NCBI RefSeq assembly: GCF_000763575.1
Contig: NZ_CP009170.1
Location: 1,203,501-1,267,500, forward strand
Origin: Thermoanaerobacter kivui
Lineage (GTDB): Bacteria > Bacillota > Thermoanaerobacteria > Thermoanaerobacterales > Thermoanaerobacteraceae
Reading direction: 5' to 3'
Length of the DNA: 64,000 nt
In this document: positions 8,250 through 17,987 of the stretch, piece by piece
How the letters are laid out: each line of letters opens with the position of its first letter
Position numbering within the stretch: position 1 is the stretch's first letter
Translations under genes and position numbers: made by a program
Notes under the pieces: model-generated
What the model was told of the DNA's origin: nothing
Databases searched by the model: none
Seen by the model: the letters and a program-made list of their open reading frames with translations, nothing else

Positions 8250-9665
8250 ATGCCTAATAGCATTTTGGTAACAGAGAATGAATTAAAAAAACAAGAGAAA
8301 ATAATGAAAGAGATTGCTGAGCTAAACAAGAATAAAAATCTCTTTTATCATATTGAGACTTATGGTTGTCAGATGAATGTGCACGATTCCGAAAAACTCG
8401 CAGGCATGTTAGAAAAAATGGGGTATAAGTACACTGAAAACATTGAAGAAGCAGATGTTTTACTTTTCAATACTTGTGCTGTGAGAGAACATGCAGAAAT
8501 AAGAGTAATGGGAAGGGTGTCCCAATTAAAAGAATTAAAAACTAAAAATCCAAACTTAATAATAGGTCTATCTGGATGTATGATGCAGCAAAAAACCATG
8601 GTAGAAGCAATAAGAGAAAAATATCCTTTTGTAGATATTATTTTTGGGACTCATAATATTTATAAATTTCCACAGCTTTTATGGGAAGCTATAAATTCTC
8701 AAACTACAATTGTGGATATTTTGGAGGATACTAAAAACGTCATTGAGAATCTGCCAATAAAAAGAGATAATAATTTAAAAGCTTGGGTCAATATCATTTA
8801 CGGATGCAACAATTTTTGCACGTACTGTATAGTTCCTTACACCAGAGGTAGAGAAAAAAGTAGAAAACCTCAAGATATAATAGATGAGGTAAAAGAATTA
8901 GCGCAAAAAGGCTATAAAGAGATAACTCTATTAGGACAGAATGTAAATTCTTATGGCAATGACCTGGATGAAGATATAACTTTTGCAAAGTTGCTTTATA
9001 AACTCAATGATATTGAAGGAATAGAAAGAATAAGGTTTATGACATCACACCCTAAAGACATTTCAGATGAGCTAATATATGCCATGAGAGACTTAGATAA
9101 AGTTTGTGAGCATTTGCACCTCCCTGTTCAATCAGGAAGCAATAAAATTTTACAGAGAATGAACAGAAAGTACACAAGAGAACATTACTTAGAAATCATT
9201 GATAAAGCAAGAGCAAATATTCCTGATATTGCTATTACAACAGATATAATCGTAGGATTTCCTGGAGAAACAGAGGAAGATTTTAATGAAACATTAGATT
9301 TGGCTGAAAAAGTGAGATTTGATGCAGCATACACTTTCATCTACTCTAAAAGGGTGGGGACTATCGCAGCAAACATGCCAGACCAAGTAGATGAAAAAAT
9401 AAAGCATGAGAGATTAGAAAAGCTTATAGAATTACAAAACAAAATAAGCATAGAAAAAAGTGCAAAACTAAAAGGCAAAACTGTAGAAGTATTGGTGGAA
9501 AGTATAAGTAAGCGAGACAAAAATAAATTGACCTCCAGAACTCGCACCAACAAAGTAGTCCATTTTGTAGGGGATGAAGACCTGATTGGGAAGCTGGCAA
9601 ATGTGAAAATTACAGACACAAAAGCTTGGACGATGCAAGGAGAATTAGTAGAAGTCATAAGGTAA
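8250..9665 (+). CDS. miaB: tRNA (i6A37) methylthiotransferase MiaB
   Basis: 471 residues; a radical-SAM enzyme that converts i6A37 in tRNA to ms2i6A. The N-terminal UPF0004 domain shows its three cluster cysteines in [15 protein letters not shown] and LSGCMMQ. The radical-SAM CxxxCxxC is [17 protein letters not shown], and a TRAM domain fills the last 65 residues or so. An N-terminal extension of about 30 charged residues precedes the UPF0004 domain. The substrate is made by MiaA, encoded 4.5 kb downstream in the same orientation. A rimO paralogue with the same architecture lies at 32.4 kb. Confidence 0.96.
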   Translation: MPNSILVTENELKKQEKIMKEIAELNKNKNLFYHIETYGCQMNVHDSEKLAGMLEKMGYKYTENIEEADVLLFNTCAVREHAEIRVMGRVSQLKELKTKNPNLIIGLSGCMMQQKTMVEAIREKYPFVDIIFGTHNIYKFPQLLWEAINSQTTIVDILEDTKNVIENLPIKRDNNLKAWVNIIYGCNNFCTYCIVPYTRGREKSRKPQDIIDEVKELAQKGYKEITLLGQNVNSYGNDLDEDITFAKLLYKLNDIEGIERIRFMTSHPKDISDELIYAMRDLDKVCEHLHLPVQSGSNKILQRMNRKYTREHYLEIIDKARANIPDIAITTDIIVGFPGETEEDFNETLDLAEKVRFDAAYTFIYSKRVGTIAANMPDQVDEKIKHERLEKLIELQNKISIEKSAKLKGKTVEVLVESISKRDKNKLTSRTRTNKVVHFVGDEDLIGKLANVKITDTKAWTMQGELVEVIR

Positions 9666-9668
9666 AGT

Positions 9669-9690
9669 GCGCCTATATAGGCGCTAATTT
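9669..9690 (+). terminator. Possible weak terminator between miaB and mutS
   Basis: Perfect palindrome GCGCCTATATAGGCGC (9669-9684) followed by TAATTTTTA. The T-run is interrupted, so read-through into mutS is likely. Confidence 0.4.
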
Positions 9691-9727
9691 TTATGATATA
9701 ATAAAAGGAGTCGGAGGTGCAAAGAAT

Positions 9728-12331
9728 ATGGCTCTTACTCCAATGATGGAACAATACCTTAAGATAAAAGAAAATTACAAAGATGCAATATTGTTTTTCC
9801 GATTGGGAGATTTTTATGAGATGTTTTATGAAGATGCAGAGATTGCCGCTAAAGAGCTTGAAATCGCTTTAACAGGGAAAGACTGCGGTTTAGAGGAAAG
9901 AGCTCCAATGGCCGGTGTTCCTTACCACGCAGCGGACTTTTACATAGATAAATTAATAAAAAAGGGATATAAAGTTGCAATTTGCGAACAATTAGAAGAC
10001 CCAGCCAAAGCAAAAGGGTTGGTAAAAAGAGATGTAGTGAGAATATATACACCGGGAACGATAATAAACCCTGAATCAATGGATGAAAAGAGCAACAATT
10101 ACCTTATTTCTGTTTTTAAAGAAAAGGATAATTACGGAATTTGCGCTGTAGATGTGACAACAGGGGATTTGTACGCGACAGAGATTAAAAATTGCAAAGA
10201 ACCTAAAAGGATATACGATGAAATAATGAAATATGCTCCTTCAGAAATAATTGCAAATGAAGAATTTTTTAAAAGCAACAAGTACATAAAAGTTTTTAAA
10301 AACAATAACTGTGCTGTCAATAGGTATGAAAAGCAGCTTAAAGATGAAGAAAAAATTGAATTGATAGAATTTCAATTTGACAAAAAATCTGAAGAATTAG
10401 GCGTAAAAGACAAACCCTATGTCATTAATTCTTTAGCGAGTCTTTTTTGTTATTTGCAAGACCTTCAAAAGACTGCGTTAAAGCACATAAACAGACTTTT
10501 GCTGTATGAAGACAACTCTTATATGGCGATAGACAGCAATTCAATAAGAAATTTGGAAATAGTTGAATCCAATCGAAATAAGTCTAAAAAAGGATCTTTA
10601 TTAGGAGTTTTAGACAAAACTGTAACTCCTATGGGGGGTAGACTTTTAAGAAAATGGTTGGAAGAACCGCTTCTCAACAAAGACCAGATTGATGCAAGGT
10701 TGGATGCAGTAGAGGAGCTTTTTAAGGATTATAAAAGTCGCAAAGAATTAAAGCAGGTTTTAAATAAAATTTACGATTTAGAGAGATTAGCCAGCAAGAT
10801 TGTATATCAAAGCATTAATCCAAAAGATTTTATCTCTATAAAGCTATCTCTTGAAAACTTGCCACATATGAAAGAGATATTAAAGAGATTTAATTCTAAG
10901 CTTTTGAGAAAGATACATGAGAAATTTGATGTGCTGGCGGATATATATGATTTGATAGACAAATCAATAAAGGATGACCCTTCTACCCAATTAAAAGAGG
11001 GAAATATCATAAAAGACGGTTATAATGAAACGGTAGATAAATTGAGAAAAGCTTCAATAGAGGGAAAAAATTGGATTGCAAATCTTGAAGCTGAAGAAAG
11101 AGAAAAGACGGGAATAAAAAACTTAAGAATTGGATACAATAAAGTCTTTGGTTATTATATTGAAGTGACAAAGTCTAATATACCACAAGTCCCTGATAGA
11201 TACATGAGAAAACAGACTTTAGCAAACGCAGAAAGGTATGTGACGCCTGAACTTAAAGAAATAGAGGAAAACATTTTAGGTGCGGAGGAAAAACTCATTG
11301 AACTGGAAAATCAGCTTTTTAACGAAATAAGAGAAAAGGTGGAGTTACAAATTATAAGAATACAGAATACTGCCAAATATATCGCTATGATAGATGTTTT
11401 GGTTTCATTTGCTGAAGTTGCAGAGACAAATAGATATGTAAAACCGATGGTAGATTACGATGATAGAATAGTCATAAAAGAAGGAAGACATCCTGTAATA
11501 GAGACTATCTCTGAAGAATCTTTTGTAGCAAATGACATCGACATAGGGCCTGACAATCCTATCATGATAATAACAGGTCCTAATATGGCAGGTAAGTCCA
11601 CTTATATGAGACAAATTGCCTTGATTGTGTTGATGGCACAGGTAGGTTCATTTGTCCCTGCTTCTTATGCAAAAATCGGAATTGTGGACAAAATTTTTAC
11701 AAGGGTAGGGGCTTCTGACGATTTATTTGCAGGTCAAAGCACTTTTATGGTAGAAATGTCAGAAGTGGCGAATATTTTAAAATCTGCCACCAGCAAAAGC
11801 TTGATAATATTAGACGAAGTAGGAAGAGGCACGAGCACTTACGACGGCATGAGCATAGCCCATGCGGTGATTGAATACATTCATGAAAATATTAAAGCAA
11901 AAACTCTATTTGCTACTCATTATCATGAGCTAACCAAACTTGAAAATAAAATGAAAGGCGTTAAAAACTACAATGTTTCTGTGGAAGAAAGAGAAGATGA
12001 CATAATATTTTTACGGAAAATAGTACCTGGCGGTGCCGACAAAAGCTATGGAATACAAGTTTCAAAGTTGGCAGGTTTGCCCTATAGTGTTGTGGAAAGA
12101 GCGAAAGAAATATTAAATAGCTTAGAGAATGACAAACTTAGTAAAAATGAGTTCGAAAAAGCTGCCCACGAGCTTGCTTTTACACAGATAGATATATTTT
12201 CAACTGCCAAGGACGCTTTAATCGAAAGCATAGCGAATTGTGATGTAGATAACATGACTCCACTTAAGGCTTTAAATTATTTGTACGAATTAAAAGAAAA
12301 GGCAATGTCCTTGAGGAGTGGAGCATTATGA
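9728..12331 (+). CDS. mutS: DNA mismatch repair protein MutS
   Basis: 867 residues; recognises mismatches and recruits MutL. The N-terminal mismatch-contacting motif is FFRLGDFYEMF, with the Phe-x-Glu pair that stacks on the mismatch. The ATPase has Walker A GPNMAGKSTYMRQIA, the DEVGRGTSTYDG Walker B/signature and THYHEL. Length is normal for MutS1. The frame is open to 9626, inside miaB, but GGAGG at 9713-9717 and the conserved MALTPMMEQYLKIK start favour ATG 9728. The last four bases (ATGA) overlap mutL. Confidence 0.97.
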   Translation: MALTPMMEQYLKIKENYKDAILFFRLGDFYEMFYEDAEIAAKELEIALTGKDCGLEERAPMAGVPYHAADFYIDKLIKKGYKVAICEQLEDPAKAKGLVKRDVVRIYTPGTIINPESMDEKSNNYLISVFKEKDNYGICAVDVTTGDLYATEIKNCKEPKRIYDEIMKYAPSEIIANEEFFKSNKYIKVFKNNNCAVNRYEKQLKDEEKIELIEFQFDKKSEELGVKDKPYVINSLASLFCYLQDLQKTALKHINRLLLYEDNSYMAIDSNSIRNLEIVESNRNKSKKGSLLGVLDKTVTPMGGRLLRKWLEEPLLNKDQIDARLDAVEELFKDYKSRKELKQVLNKIYDLERLASKIVYQSINPKDFISIKLSLENLPHMKEILKRFNSKLLRKIHEKFDVLADIYDLIDKSIKDDPSTQLKEGNIIKDGYNETVDKLRKASIEGKNWIANLEAEEREKTGIKNLRIGYNKVFGYYIEVTKSNIPQVPDRYMRKQTLANAERYVTPELKEIEENILGAEEKLIELENQLFNEIREKVELQIIRIQNTAKYIAMIDVLVSFAEVAETNRYVKPMVDYDDRIVIKEGRHPVIETISEESFVANDIDIGPDNPIMIITGPNMAGKSTYMRQIALIVLMAQVGSFVPASYAKIGIVDKIFTRVGASDDLFAGQSTFMVEMSEVANILKSATSKSLIILDEVGRGTSTYDGMSIAHAVIEYIHENIKAKTLFATHYHELTKLENKMKGVKNYNVSVEEREDDIIFLRKIVPGGADKSYGIQVSKLAGLPYSVVERAKEILNSLENDKLSKNEFEKAAHELAFTQIDIFSTAKDALIESIANCDVDNMTPLKALNYLYELKEKAMSLRSGAL

Positions 12332-14148
12332 ATAAAATAGTTCTTTTGGATGAAAAGACGATAAACAAGATATCAGCAGGAGAAGTCGTAGAAAGACCTG
12401 CTTCTATAGTGAAAGAGTTAATCGAAAATTCTATTGATGCAGGGAGCAAAAATATCACAGTAGAGATCTTAGAAGGTGGTATATCATTTATTAAAGTATC
12501 AGACGATGGCTGTGGAATGAACGAAATAGATGCTATCTTAGCCTTTGAGAGACATGCTACAAGCAAAATAAAATCTGATAATGACCTTTACAACATAGGG
12601 ACATTGGGTTTCAGAGGAGAAGCTTTGGCTAGCATTGCTGCAGTATCTCATGTGGTCATGCAAACAAAAGAAGAAGATGCTTTGTTTGGTACTAAGGTAC
12701 TCGTAGAAGGTGGCAAAGTCATAGAAAAGAGTACTTGTGGCTGTGCAAAAGGCTGCAGTATTGAGGTAAGAGATGTTTTTTTTAATACGCCTGCGCGGAG
12801 AAAGTTTCTAAAGCGGCCTTCAACAGAAGCCATGTATATAACAGATGTAGTGACTAAACTGTGCCTTTCTCACCCTGAAGTGTCCTTTAAATATGTGAAG
12901 GATAGGAAAGTGCAGTTTATAACCTCTGGCAGTGGAAAAGTTGAAGATGTGATTTTGAGGTTATTTGGAAATGAGGTTTATTCTTCTCTTATGTCTGCTT
13001 CTTTTGAAAGTGAATATTTGAAATTGAAGATTTATGCAGGTAAAAATTCTTTGACGCGATCCAACAGAAATATGCAATTTTTCTATGTAAACGGACGGTA
13101 TGTAAAAAATAAAACCCTCTCCGCTGCAGTAGAAGAGGCTTTTAAAACTTATATACCAGTAAATCGATATCCTGTAGTTTTTTTGTATATGACAATAGAT
13201 CCAAGGCAAATTGATGTAAACATACACCCTTCAAAATTAGAGATAAAATTTTCAGATGAAAGAGATGTCTTTGAAGCAGTTTATAAAACGATAAAAACTA
13301 GCCTTCACAACTATAACTTAATACCAAAGGTTAAAATTGAAGAAAAGAAAAGTCCCTTTAAAATGGATACTCCGACTGTTTCAGTTGAACAGACAAGACT
13401 TATTTTAACTTCATCAGAAAAAGATGATAAAAAAGAGTTTGTTACTAGGGCTAAAGAAGATATTTTTTTAAAAGACAATATATCCTTTGAAGAAAACACA
13501 GCAGATCATTTAAATGTCTATGAAAAGTACGAAGAAGAGAAAAGGACAGTAGAGGAAAATAACATTGTTAAAAAAATAAGCGATATAAGAATAGTGGGGA
13601 CGTTGTTTTCAACGTATATAATTGTCGAAAAAGAAGATGTATTTTACATTATTGACCAACACGCAGCTCACGAAAGGATTTTGTATGAAAAATTTACTTC
13701 CCAATATGAAAAAGTACAAACGAGACAAGTTACTTTTCCTATTGTAGTGGAATTACAGCCAGGGGATTTAGAAATTGTCAATCAAGAAAAAGACCTTTTA
13801 AATAAATTGGGATATGTTTTTGAGGAATTTGGAAGCAACTCCATATTACTAAGAGAAGTGCCTGTAATTTTGGGACAACCAGAAGCTAAGCAGCTATTTG
13901 TAGACATAGTGGAAAAACTTAAAGACAAAGAACTTACTAATAAAATATCTTTAAAAGAAGAGAATATTATAATGATGGCTTGCAAAGCTGCAGTGAAAGC
14001 TATGGATAAATTATCTGAGAAAGAAATCTATAAATTATTTGAAGACCTAAAAATCACAGAAAACCCCTATACTTGTCCTCATGGAAGGCCTGTTATAATT
14101 TCTATCACTAAAACCCAATTAGAAAAAATGTTTAAAAGAATTATATAA
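12328..14148 (+). CDS. mutL: DNA mismatch repair protein MutL with endonuclease motif
   Basis: 606 residues. It has an N-terminal GHKL ATPase (ELIENSIDAGSKN, VSDDGCGM, RHATSKI, GFRGEALASI), a linker rich in charged residues at about 340-420 and a C-terminal dimerisation domain. The C-terminal domain contains DQHAAHERILYE, the DQHA(x)2E(x)4E metal-binding motif of nicking MutL proteins, and CPHGRP near the end. So this MutL should be an endonuclease, as expected in bacteria without MutH. Its start overlaps the mutS stop (ATGA), implying coupled translation. Confidence 0.97.
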   Translation: MNKIVLLDEKTINKISAGEVVERPASIVKELIENSIDAGSKNITVEILEGGISFIKVSDDGCGMNEIDAILAFERHATSKIKSDNDLYNIGTLGFRGEALASIAAVSHVVMQTKEEDALFGTKVLVEGGKVIEKSTCGCAKGCSIEVRDVFFNTPARRKFLKRPSTEAMYITDVVTKLCLSHPEVSFKYVKDRKVQFITSGSGKVEDVILRLFGNEVYSSLMSASFESEYLKLKIYAGKNSLTRSNRNMQFFYVNGRYVKNKTLSAAVEEAFKTYIPVNRYPVVFLYMTIDPRQIDVNIHPSKLEIKFSDERDVFEAVYKTIKTSLHNYNLIPKVKIEEKKSPFKMDTPTVSVEQTRLILTSSEKDDKKEFVTRAKEDIFLKDNISFEENTADHLNVYEKYEEEKRTVEENNIVKKISDIRIVGTLFSTYIIVEKEDVFYIIDQHAAHERILYEKFTSQYEKVQTRQVTFPIVVELQPGDLEIVNQEKDLLNKLGYVFEEFGSNSILLREVPVILGQPEAKQLFVDIVEKLKDKELTNKISLKEENIIMMACKAAVKAMDKLSEKEIYKLFEDLKITENPYTCPHGRPVIISITKTQLEKMFKRII

Positions 14149-14166
14149 GTTATAAAGGGTGATTAA

Positions 14167-15114
14167 ATGGCAATTCAAATTGTACTCATTATAGGTCCTA
14201 CTGCTTCAGGCAAATCGAAATTGGCAGTGGATGTGGCAAAAGAATTTAACGGAGAAATTGTTTCTGCCGATTCCATGCAAATTTATAAGTATATGGATGT
14301 GGGTACAGCTAAAATCACAAAAGAAGAAATGCAAGGGATTCCTCATTACTTAATCGACGTAGTAGACCCTGACCAAGAATTCAGTGTCGCGGAATACGAA
14401 AAAAGAGCTAAAGAAGCTATAAAAGATATTCATAAAAGAGGTAAGCTTCCTATAATTGTTGGCGGGACGGGGCTTTACATAAATTCAATAGTGTATATCA
14501 TGAATTTTTCTGATTTTGAGGGAAGCAAAGAATTTAGAGAGAGAATGAAGGAATTAGCAGACATTCACGGTAGCAAATATCTCTACGACAGATTAAAAAT
14601 TATAGACCCGGATGCAGCAAAAAAAATACATCCCAACGATGTAAGAAGAATTATAAGAGCTTTAGAAGTTTATGAATTCACAGGAAAACCCATTTCCCAC
14701 TATCAAAAAATGAGTGGAATGCGTTTAAATCCGGAATATCAACCTATAATGATAGGCCTTAATTTTAGAAATAGACAAATCTTATACGACAGAATCAATA
14801 AAAGAGTAGATGAAATGATAAAAAATAATTTGATTAAAGAAGTGGTAAACTTACTAAAAATAGGGTATAATAAAGACAGTACTGCAATGCAGGCTTTAGG
14901 ATATAAAGAAATTGTCGAATATTTAAATGGAGGAATTTCTTTAGAGGAAGCTGTTGAAAAAATTAAAAAAGGGACAAGGAGGTATGCTAAAAGACAGATT
15001 ACGTGGTTTAAAAGCTATGACTTTATTAAATGGTTTTTTGTGGATGACTACAACAATTACGAAGAATTTAAAAAAAATATTATTGAATACTTAGCAGGAA
15101 AATTAAATTTTTGA
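14167..15114 (+). CDS. miaA: tRNA dimethylallyltransferase
   Basis: 315 residues; transfers the dimethylallyl group from DMAPP to N6 of A37 in tRNAs reading UNN codons. P-loop IGPTASGKSKLAVDVA, the SADSMQIYKYMDVGTAK block, the HYLIDVVDP motif and IVGGTGLYINS are all present, as is RRYAKRQITWF near the C-terminus. It lies 18 bases after mutL; mutL-miaA-hfq is a conserved order shared even with enterobacteria. Its product is the substrate of MiaB, encoded upstream. Confidence 0.97.
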   Translation: MAIQIVLIIGPTASGKSKLAVDVAKEFNGEIVSADSMQIYKYMDVGTAKITKEEMQGIPHYLIDVVDPDQEFSVAEYEKRAKEAIKDIHKRGKLPIIVGGTGLYINSIVYIMNFSDFEGSKEFRERMKELADIHGSKYLYDRLKIIDPDAAKKIHPNDVRRIIRALEVYEFTGKPISHYQKMSGMRLNPEYQPIMIGLNFRNRQILYDRINKRVDEMIKNNLIKEVVNLLKIGYNKDSTAMQALGYKEIVEYLNGGISLEEAVEKIKKGTRRYAKRQITWFKSYDFIKWFFVDDYNNYEEFKKNIIEYLAGKLNF

Positions 15115-15156
15115 TAGAATATAACTAATGATACATCTTAAAGAAGGGGGATAACG

Positions 15157-15417
15157 ATGGCAAGTTCAAAAGCAGCTATTAATTTACAGGATATCTTTTT
15201 AAATCAAGTGAGAAAAGAGCATGTAGGAGTCACAGTTTACTTAATTAACGGATTTCAATTAAAGGGGTTGGTTAAAGGGTTTGATAATTTTACGGTAGTG
15301 TTAGAATCAGAGAACAAGCAGCAACTCCTAATTTACAAGCATGCAATATCGACAATTACACCTCAAAAGCCTGTAATCTTCTCTGCTTCTGATAAAGATG
15401 AAAAGAGAGAAGAGTGA
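15157..15417 (+). CDS. hfq: RNA chaperone Hfq
   Basis: 86 residues; Sm-like hexameric RNA-binding protein. Sm1 motif [20 protein letters not shown] and Sm2 motif with the YKHAIST signature (the KH step that binds the U-rich 3' end in the proximal pore). N-terminal [13 protein letters not shown] is the typical alpha-helix. The charged tail after Sm2 is short. AAGGGGG precedes the ATG. It follows miaA by 42 bases and is closed by a terminator directly after its stop. Confidence 0.97.
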   Translation: MASSKAAINLQDIFLNQVRKEHVGVTVYLINGFQLKGLVKGFDNFTVVLESENKQQLLIYKHAISTITPQKPVIFSASDKDEKREE

Positions 15418-15423
15418 AAAATA

Positions 15424-15459
15424 AAAAAACAGTATTAGGATTAACTAATACTGTTTTTT
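15424..15459 (+). terminator. Terminator after hfq
   Basis: Stem AAAAAACAGTATTAG / CTAATACTGTTTTTT with a six-base loop, starting seven bases after the hfq stop. It ends the mutS-mutL-miaA-hfq unit. Confidence 0.9.
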
Positions 15460-15482
15460 CAAATAAAAAAGAGGAGAGATTC

Positions 15483-16280
15483 ATGATGAAAATTGGCTTT
15501 ATAGGCGTCGGCAATATGGGCCTTGCTCTTATTAAAGGCATATTAAAGTCAGATTTTATAGACGCTAAGGATTTAATTCTTTATGATCCGGTGAAAGAAA
15601 AAACAGCGGGATTAGAAAAAGAATTTGGTGTTATTGTTGCAAAAGACAATATTGACCTAACTGAAAAGTCAGATATTATCATTTTAGCAGTAAAACCCAA
15701 TATTTACGATGCTGTATTAGAAGAAATAAAAGTAAAAGTAACTGATAAAAAAATAATAATTACTATAGCTCCAGGTATAACTATAAGTCATGTCAAAGAT
15801 ATTTTAAAAGCAGGAAAAATTGTCAGAACAATACCTAATACTCCTGCTTTAATAGGCGAAGGCATTACAGCCATAAGCTATTCACCAGAAATACAACAAG
15901 AGGATAAAAAAATCGTGGAAGATATTTTTAAAACTTGTGGCGAAATTGTAGAAGTAGAAGAGAAATTAATTGACGTAGCAATGGCTGTCTCTAGCTGTAG
16001 TCCAGCATTTGTGTACATGTTTATTGAAGCATTAGCAGATGGTGGTGTACTATTGGGATTACCAAGAGATGTTGCGTATAAATTAGCCTCAAAGGCTGTA
16101 GCTGGTGCAGGTAACATGGTATTAAAAACAGGTTTTCATCCTGGCCAATTAAAAGACATGGTAACATCTCCAGGTGGTACAACTATTGAAGGTTTAAGGA
16201 TTTTGGAAAAAAATGCAATGAGAAGTGCAGTGATTGAAGCAGCTTCAGCCGCATATCAAAAAACAAAAGGATTGAAGTAA
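15483..16280 (+). CDS. proC: Pyrroline-5-carboxylate reductase
   Basis: 265 residues; reduces P5C to proline with NAD(P)H. The N-terminal Rossmann motif is IGFIGVGNMGLALIKG and the C-terminal signature DMVTSPGGTTIEGL lies near residue 230. Between them, VRTIPNTPALIGEGITAI and SSCSPAFVYMFIEALADGG mark the family. The open frame extends to 15414, but that stretch is the hfq terminator; GAGGAG at 15471-15476 sets ATG 15483, or the adjacent ATG 15486. rnhA follows after two bases. Confidence 0.96.
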   Translation: MMKIGFIGVGNMGLALIKGILKSDFIDAKDLILYDPVKEKTAGLEKEFGVIVAKDNIDLTEKSDIIILAVKPNIYDAVLEEIKVKVTDKKIIITIAPGITISHVKDILKAGKIVRTIPNTPALIGEGITAISYSPEIQQEDKKIVEDIFKTCGEIVEVEEKLIDVAMAVSSCSPAFVYMFIEALADGGVLLGLPRDVAYKLASKAVAGAGNMVLKTGFHPGQLKDMVTSPGGTTIEGLRILEKNAMRSAVIEAASAAYQKTKGLK

Positions 16281-16282
16281 AG

Positions 16283-16741
16283 ATGGAAAATAATAACGAT
16301 GTTGTAGAAATATACACAGATGGAGCTTGTAGTGGTAATCCTGGTCCAGGTGGCTGGGCAGCAGTTTTACTGTACAAAAGAACAAAAAAAGAAATATCAG
16401 GATTTGAAGAAAACACTACAAATAATAAAATGGAATTAAAAGCAGCTCTTGAGGCTTTAAAAGCTCTTAAAAGGCCTTGTAAGGTCAATTTATACAGTGA
16501 CAGCAGTTATTTGATAAACGCTTTTAATCAAGGTTGGATTGAAAAATGGCAAAAGAACAATTGGCTAAAATCAGATAAAACTCCCGTAGAAAATCAAGAC
16601 TTATGGAAAGAGCTGTTGGAGGTTTTAAAAAAGCATCAAGTCAATTGGATTAAAGTAAAAGGACATGCAGACAATGAATACAACAATTTATGTGACAAAC
16701 TTGCAACTGACGAGATAAAAAAGAATACTAAAAAATCATAA
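16283..16741 (+). CDS. rnhA: Ribonuclease HI
   Basis: 152 residues; cuts RNA in RNA-DNA hybrids. It starts directly in the fold: EIYTDGACSGNPGPGGWA carries the first catalytic Asp, NKMELKAALEAL the Glu, YSDSSYLINAF the second Asp, and the C-terminal VKGHADNEYNNLCDKLA the His and last Asp. It has no N-terminal hybrid-binding domain. It starts two bases after proC, so it is cotranscribed. A hairpin at 16765-16807 closes the unit. Confidence 0.96.
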   Translation: MENNNDVVEIYTDGACSGNPGPGGWAAVLLYKRTKKEISGFEENTTNNKMELKAALEALKALKRPCKVNLYSDSSYLINAFNQGWIEKWQKNNWLKSDKTPVENQDLWKELLEVLKKHQVNWIKVKGHADNEYNNLCDKLATDEIKKNTKKS

Positions 16742-16764
16742 GGATCTTTTTAAAGCCGCAGTTT

Positions 16765-16807
16765 AAGCTCAAGGAGTTCATTAAATCCAGAATTCCTTGA
16801 GCTTTTG
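16765..16807 (+). terminator. Probable terminator after rnhA
   Basis: Eleven-bp stem AAGCTCAAGGA / TCCTTGAGCTT with an 18-base loop, followed by a short TTT. The T-run is weak. Confidence 0.55.
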
Positions 16808-16892
16808 ATAATTCTGATGTTAGCTTTAAATGGCTTAAATTATAAGAAACAGCTTGATTTAAGCTTAATATCTGTGTTATTATATAAATAAG

Positions 16893-16924
16893 TAATTATA
16901 CGAAATAACTATTTCGTATAATTA
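16893..16924. promoter_or_regulatory. Perfect 32-bp palindrome upstream of the recombinase gene
   Basis: Fourteen-bp arms TAATTATACGAAAT and ATTTCGTATAATTA around AACT, 30 bases before the recombinase ATG. No T-run follows, so it is not a simple terminator. A possible promoter (TTGATT 16854-16859, TATTAT 16878-16883) would place it just downstream of the transcript start, where an operator would act. A recombination site for the adjacent recombinase is the other reading. Confidence 0.6.
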
Positions 16925-16954
16925 GAGTTATATAATTTAGAAAGGAGTTTTTAT

Positions 16955-17956
16955 ATGTCAAATCAAAATGTTGACAATAGCTCTATTAAATACCCACCCC
17001 TACTTGAAGAGTTTTTGAATTACTTCTCTACTGTAAAAGCCCGGTCTTATAATACGATAAAGGCTTATAGTTACGATTTGGTTTTGTTTTTACGCTTTTT
17101 AAAACAAAGGCGTGGAAAAGTTGACCCTAATGTTGAATTTGATGAAATAGACATTTCTGATGTTGATGTAGACTTAATAGAATCCGTCGATTTAAATGAC
17201 TTATACGCCTACCTTAATTTCGTCACTCATGAGAGGTCAAATACTCCCCCTGCTCGTGCTCGAAAAGTAGCAAGTTTAAGGTCTTTTTATAACTACCTTT
17301 ATAAAAAGGCTAAAGTAATAAATAAAAACCCTACACAAGAGTTAGAAGCTCCAAAGTTATCTGTAAGACAACCTATTTATCTCACCCTTGAGGAAAGCAA
17401 AAAACTTTTAAACTCTATAGATGGACCTTTTAAAGAAAGAGATTATGCCATTATAACCTTGTTTTTAAATTGTGGCCTCAGAGTTTCCGAATTGGTAAAT
17501 ATAAATATAGACGACATAAAAGATGACAAACTTACTGTCATAGGAAAAGGAAACAAGCAGCGAATAGTTTATTTAAACGATGCTTGTATTGACGCTATAA
17601 ATACTTATTTGAAAGTAAGGCCTAAAGAAGGGGTCAAAGATAAAAAGGCTCTATTTTTAAGCAAAAGGCTTAAACGCATAAGTGTAAAAACTGTCCAGTA
17701 CACTGTAAAAAAACATTTAAAAAAAGCTAATTTAGAAGGGAAAAAATATTCCGCCCATAAATTGCGCCATACAGCCGCGACTTTGATGTACAGATATGGT
17801 AATGTAGATATAAGGACTTTACAAAAGCTCCTGGGGCATTCTAACGTGTCTACCACCCAAATTTACACCCATGTTGATGATTCGCAATTAAAAGAAGCAG
17901 TAAATAAAAATCCTCTTTCTCAAAAAAACAAAGACAATGAGGAAAATAAAAGATGA
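16955..17956 (+). CDS. XerC/D-like tyrosine recombinase
   Basis: 333 residues. The N-terminal SAM-like core-binding domain (about residues 10-130, with YNTIKAYSYDLVLFLRFL) is followed by the catalytic domain. Catalytic residues are visible: Arg in CGLRVSEL, Lys in GKGNKQR, His-x-x-Arg in HKLRHTAATL, His in LGHSNVSTTQ and the Tyr nucleophile in IYTHV. It is longer than typical XerC/D (about 300) because of an acidic insertion around residues 50-75. A role in chromosome dimer resolution or in another site-specific inversion or excision cannot be decided. AAAGGAG precedes the ATG. Its last codons lie inside a bidirectional terminator shared with the convergent gene. Confidence 0.88.
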   Translation: MSNQNVDNSSIKYPPLLEEFLNYFSTVKARSYNTIKAYSYDLVLFLRFLKQRRGKVDPNVEFDEIDISDVDVDLIESVDLNDLYAYLNFVTHERSNTPPARARKVASLRSFYNYLYKKAKVINKNPTQELEAPKLSVRQPIYLTLEESKKLLNSIDGPFKERDYAIITLFLNCGLRVSELVNINIDDIKDDKLTVIGKGNKQRIVYLNDACIDAINTYLKVRPKEGVKDKKALFLSKRLKRISVKTVQYTVKKHLKKANLEGKKYSAHKLRHTAATLMYRYGNVDIRTLQKLLGHSNVSTTQIYTHVDDSQLKEAVNKNPLSQKNKDNEENKR

Positions 17957-17987
17957 AATAAAAGAAACTATCTTTTATTTCATCTTT
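17948..17987. terminator. Bidirectional terminator between convergent genes
   Basis: Seventeen-bp perfect stem AAAGATGAAATAAAAGA / TCTTTTATTTCATCTTT with a five-base loop. The stop codon of the recombinase gene and the stop region of the lyase-like gene both lie inside the stem. Confidence 0.8.

Noticed and set aside
16894-16923. Similarity of the palindrome to loxP
   Set aside because: Both contain TTCGTATA, but arm orientation relative to the spacer is opposite and the spacer is 4, not 8, bases; the resemblance looks accidental.
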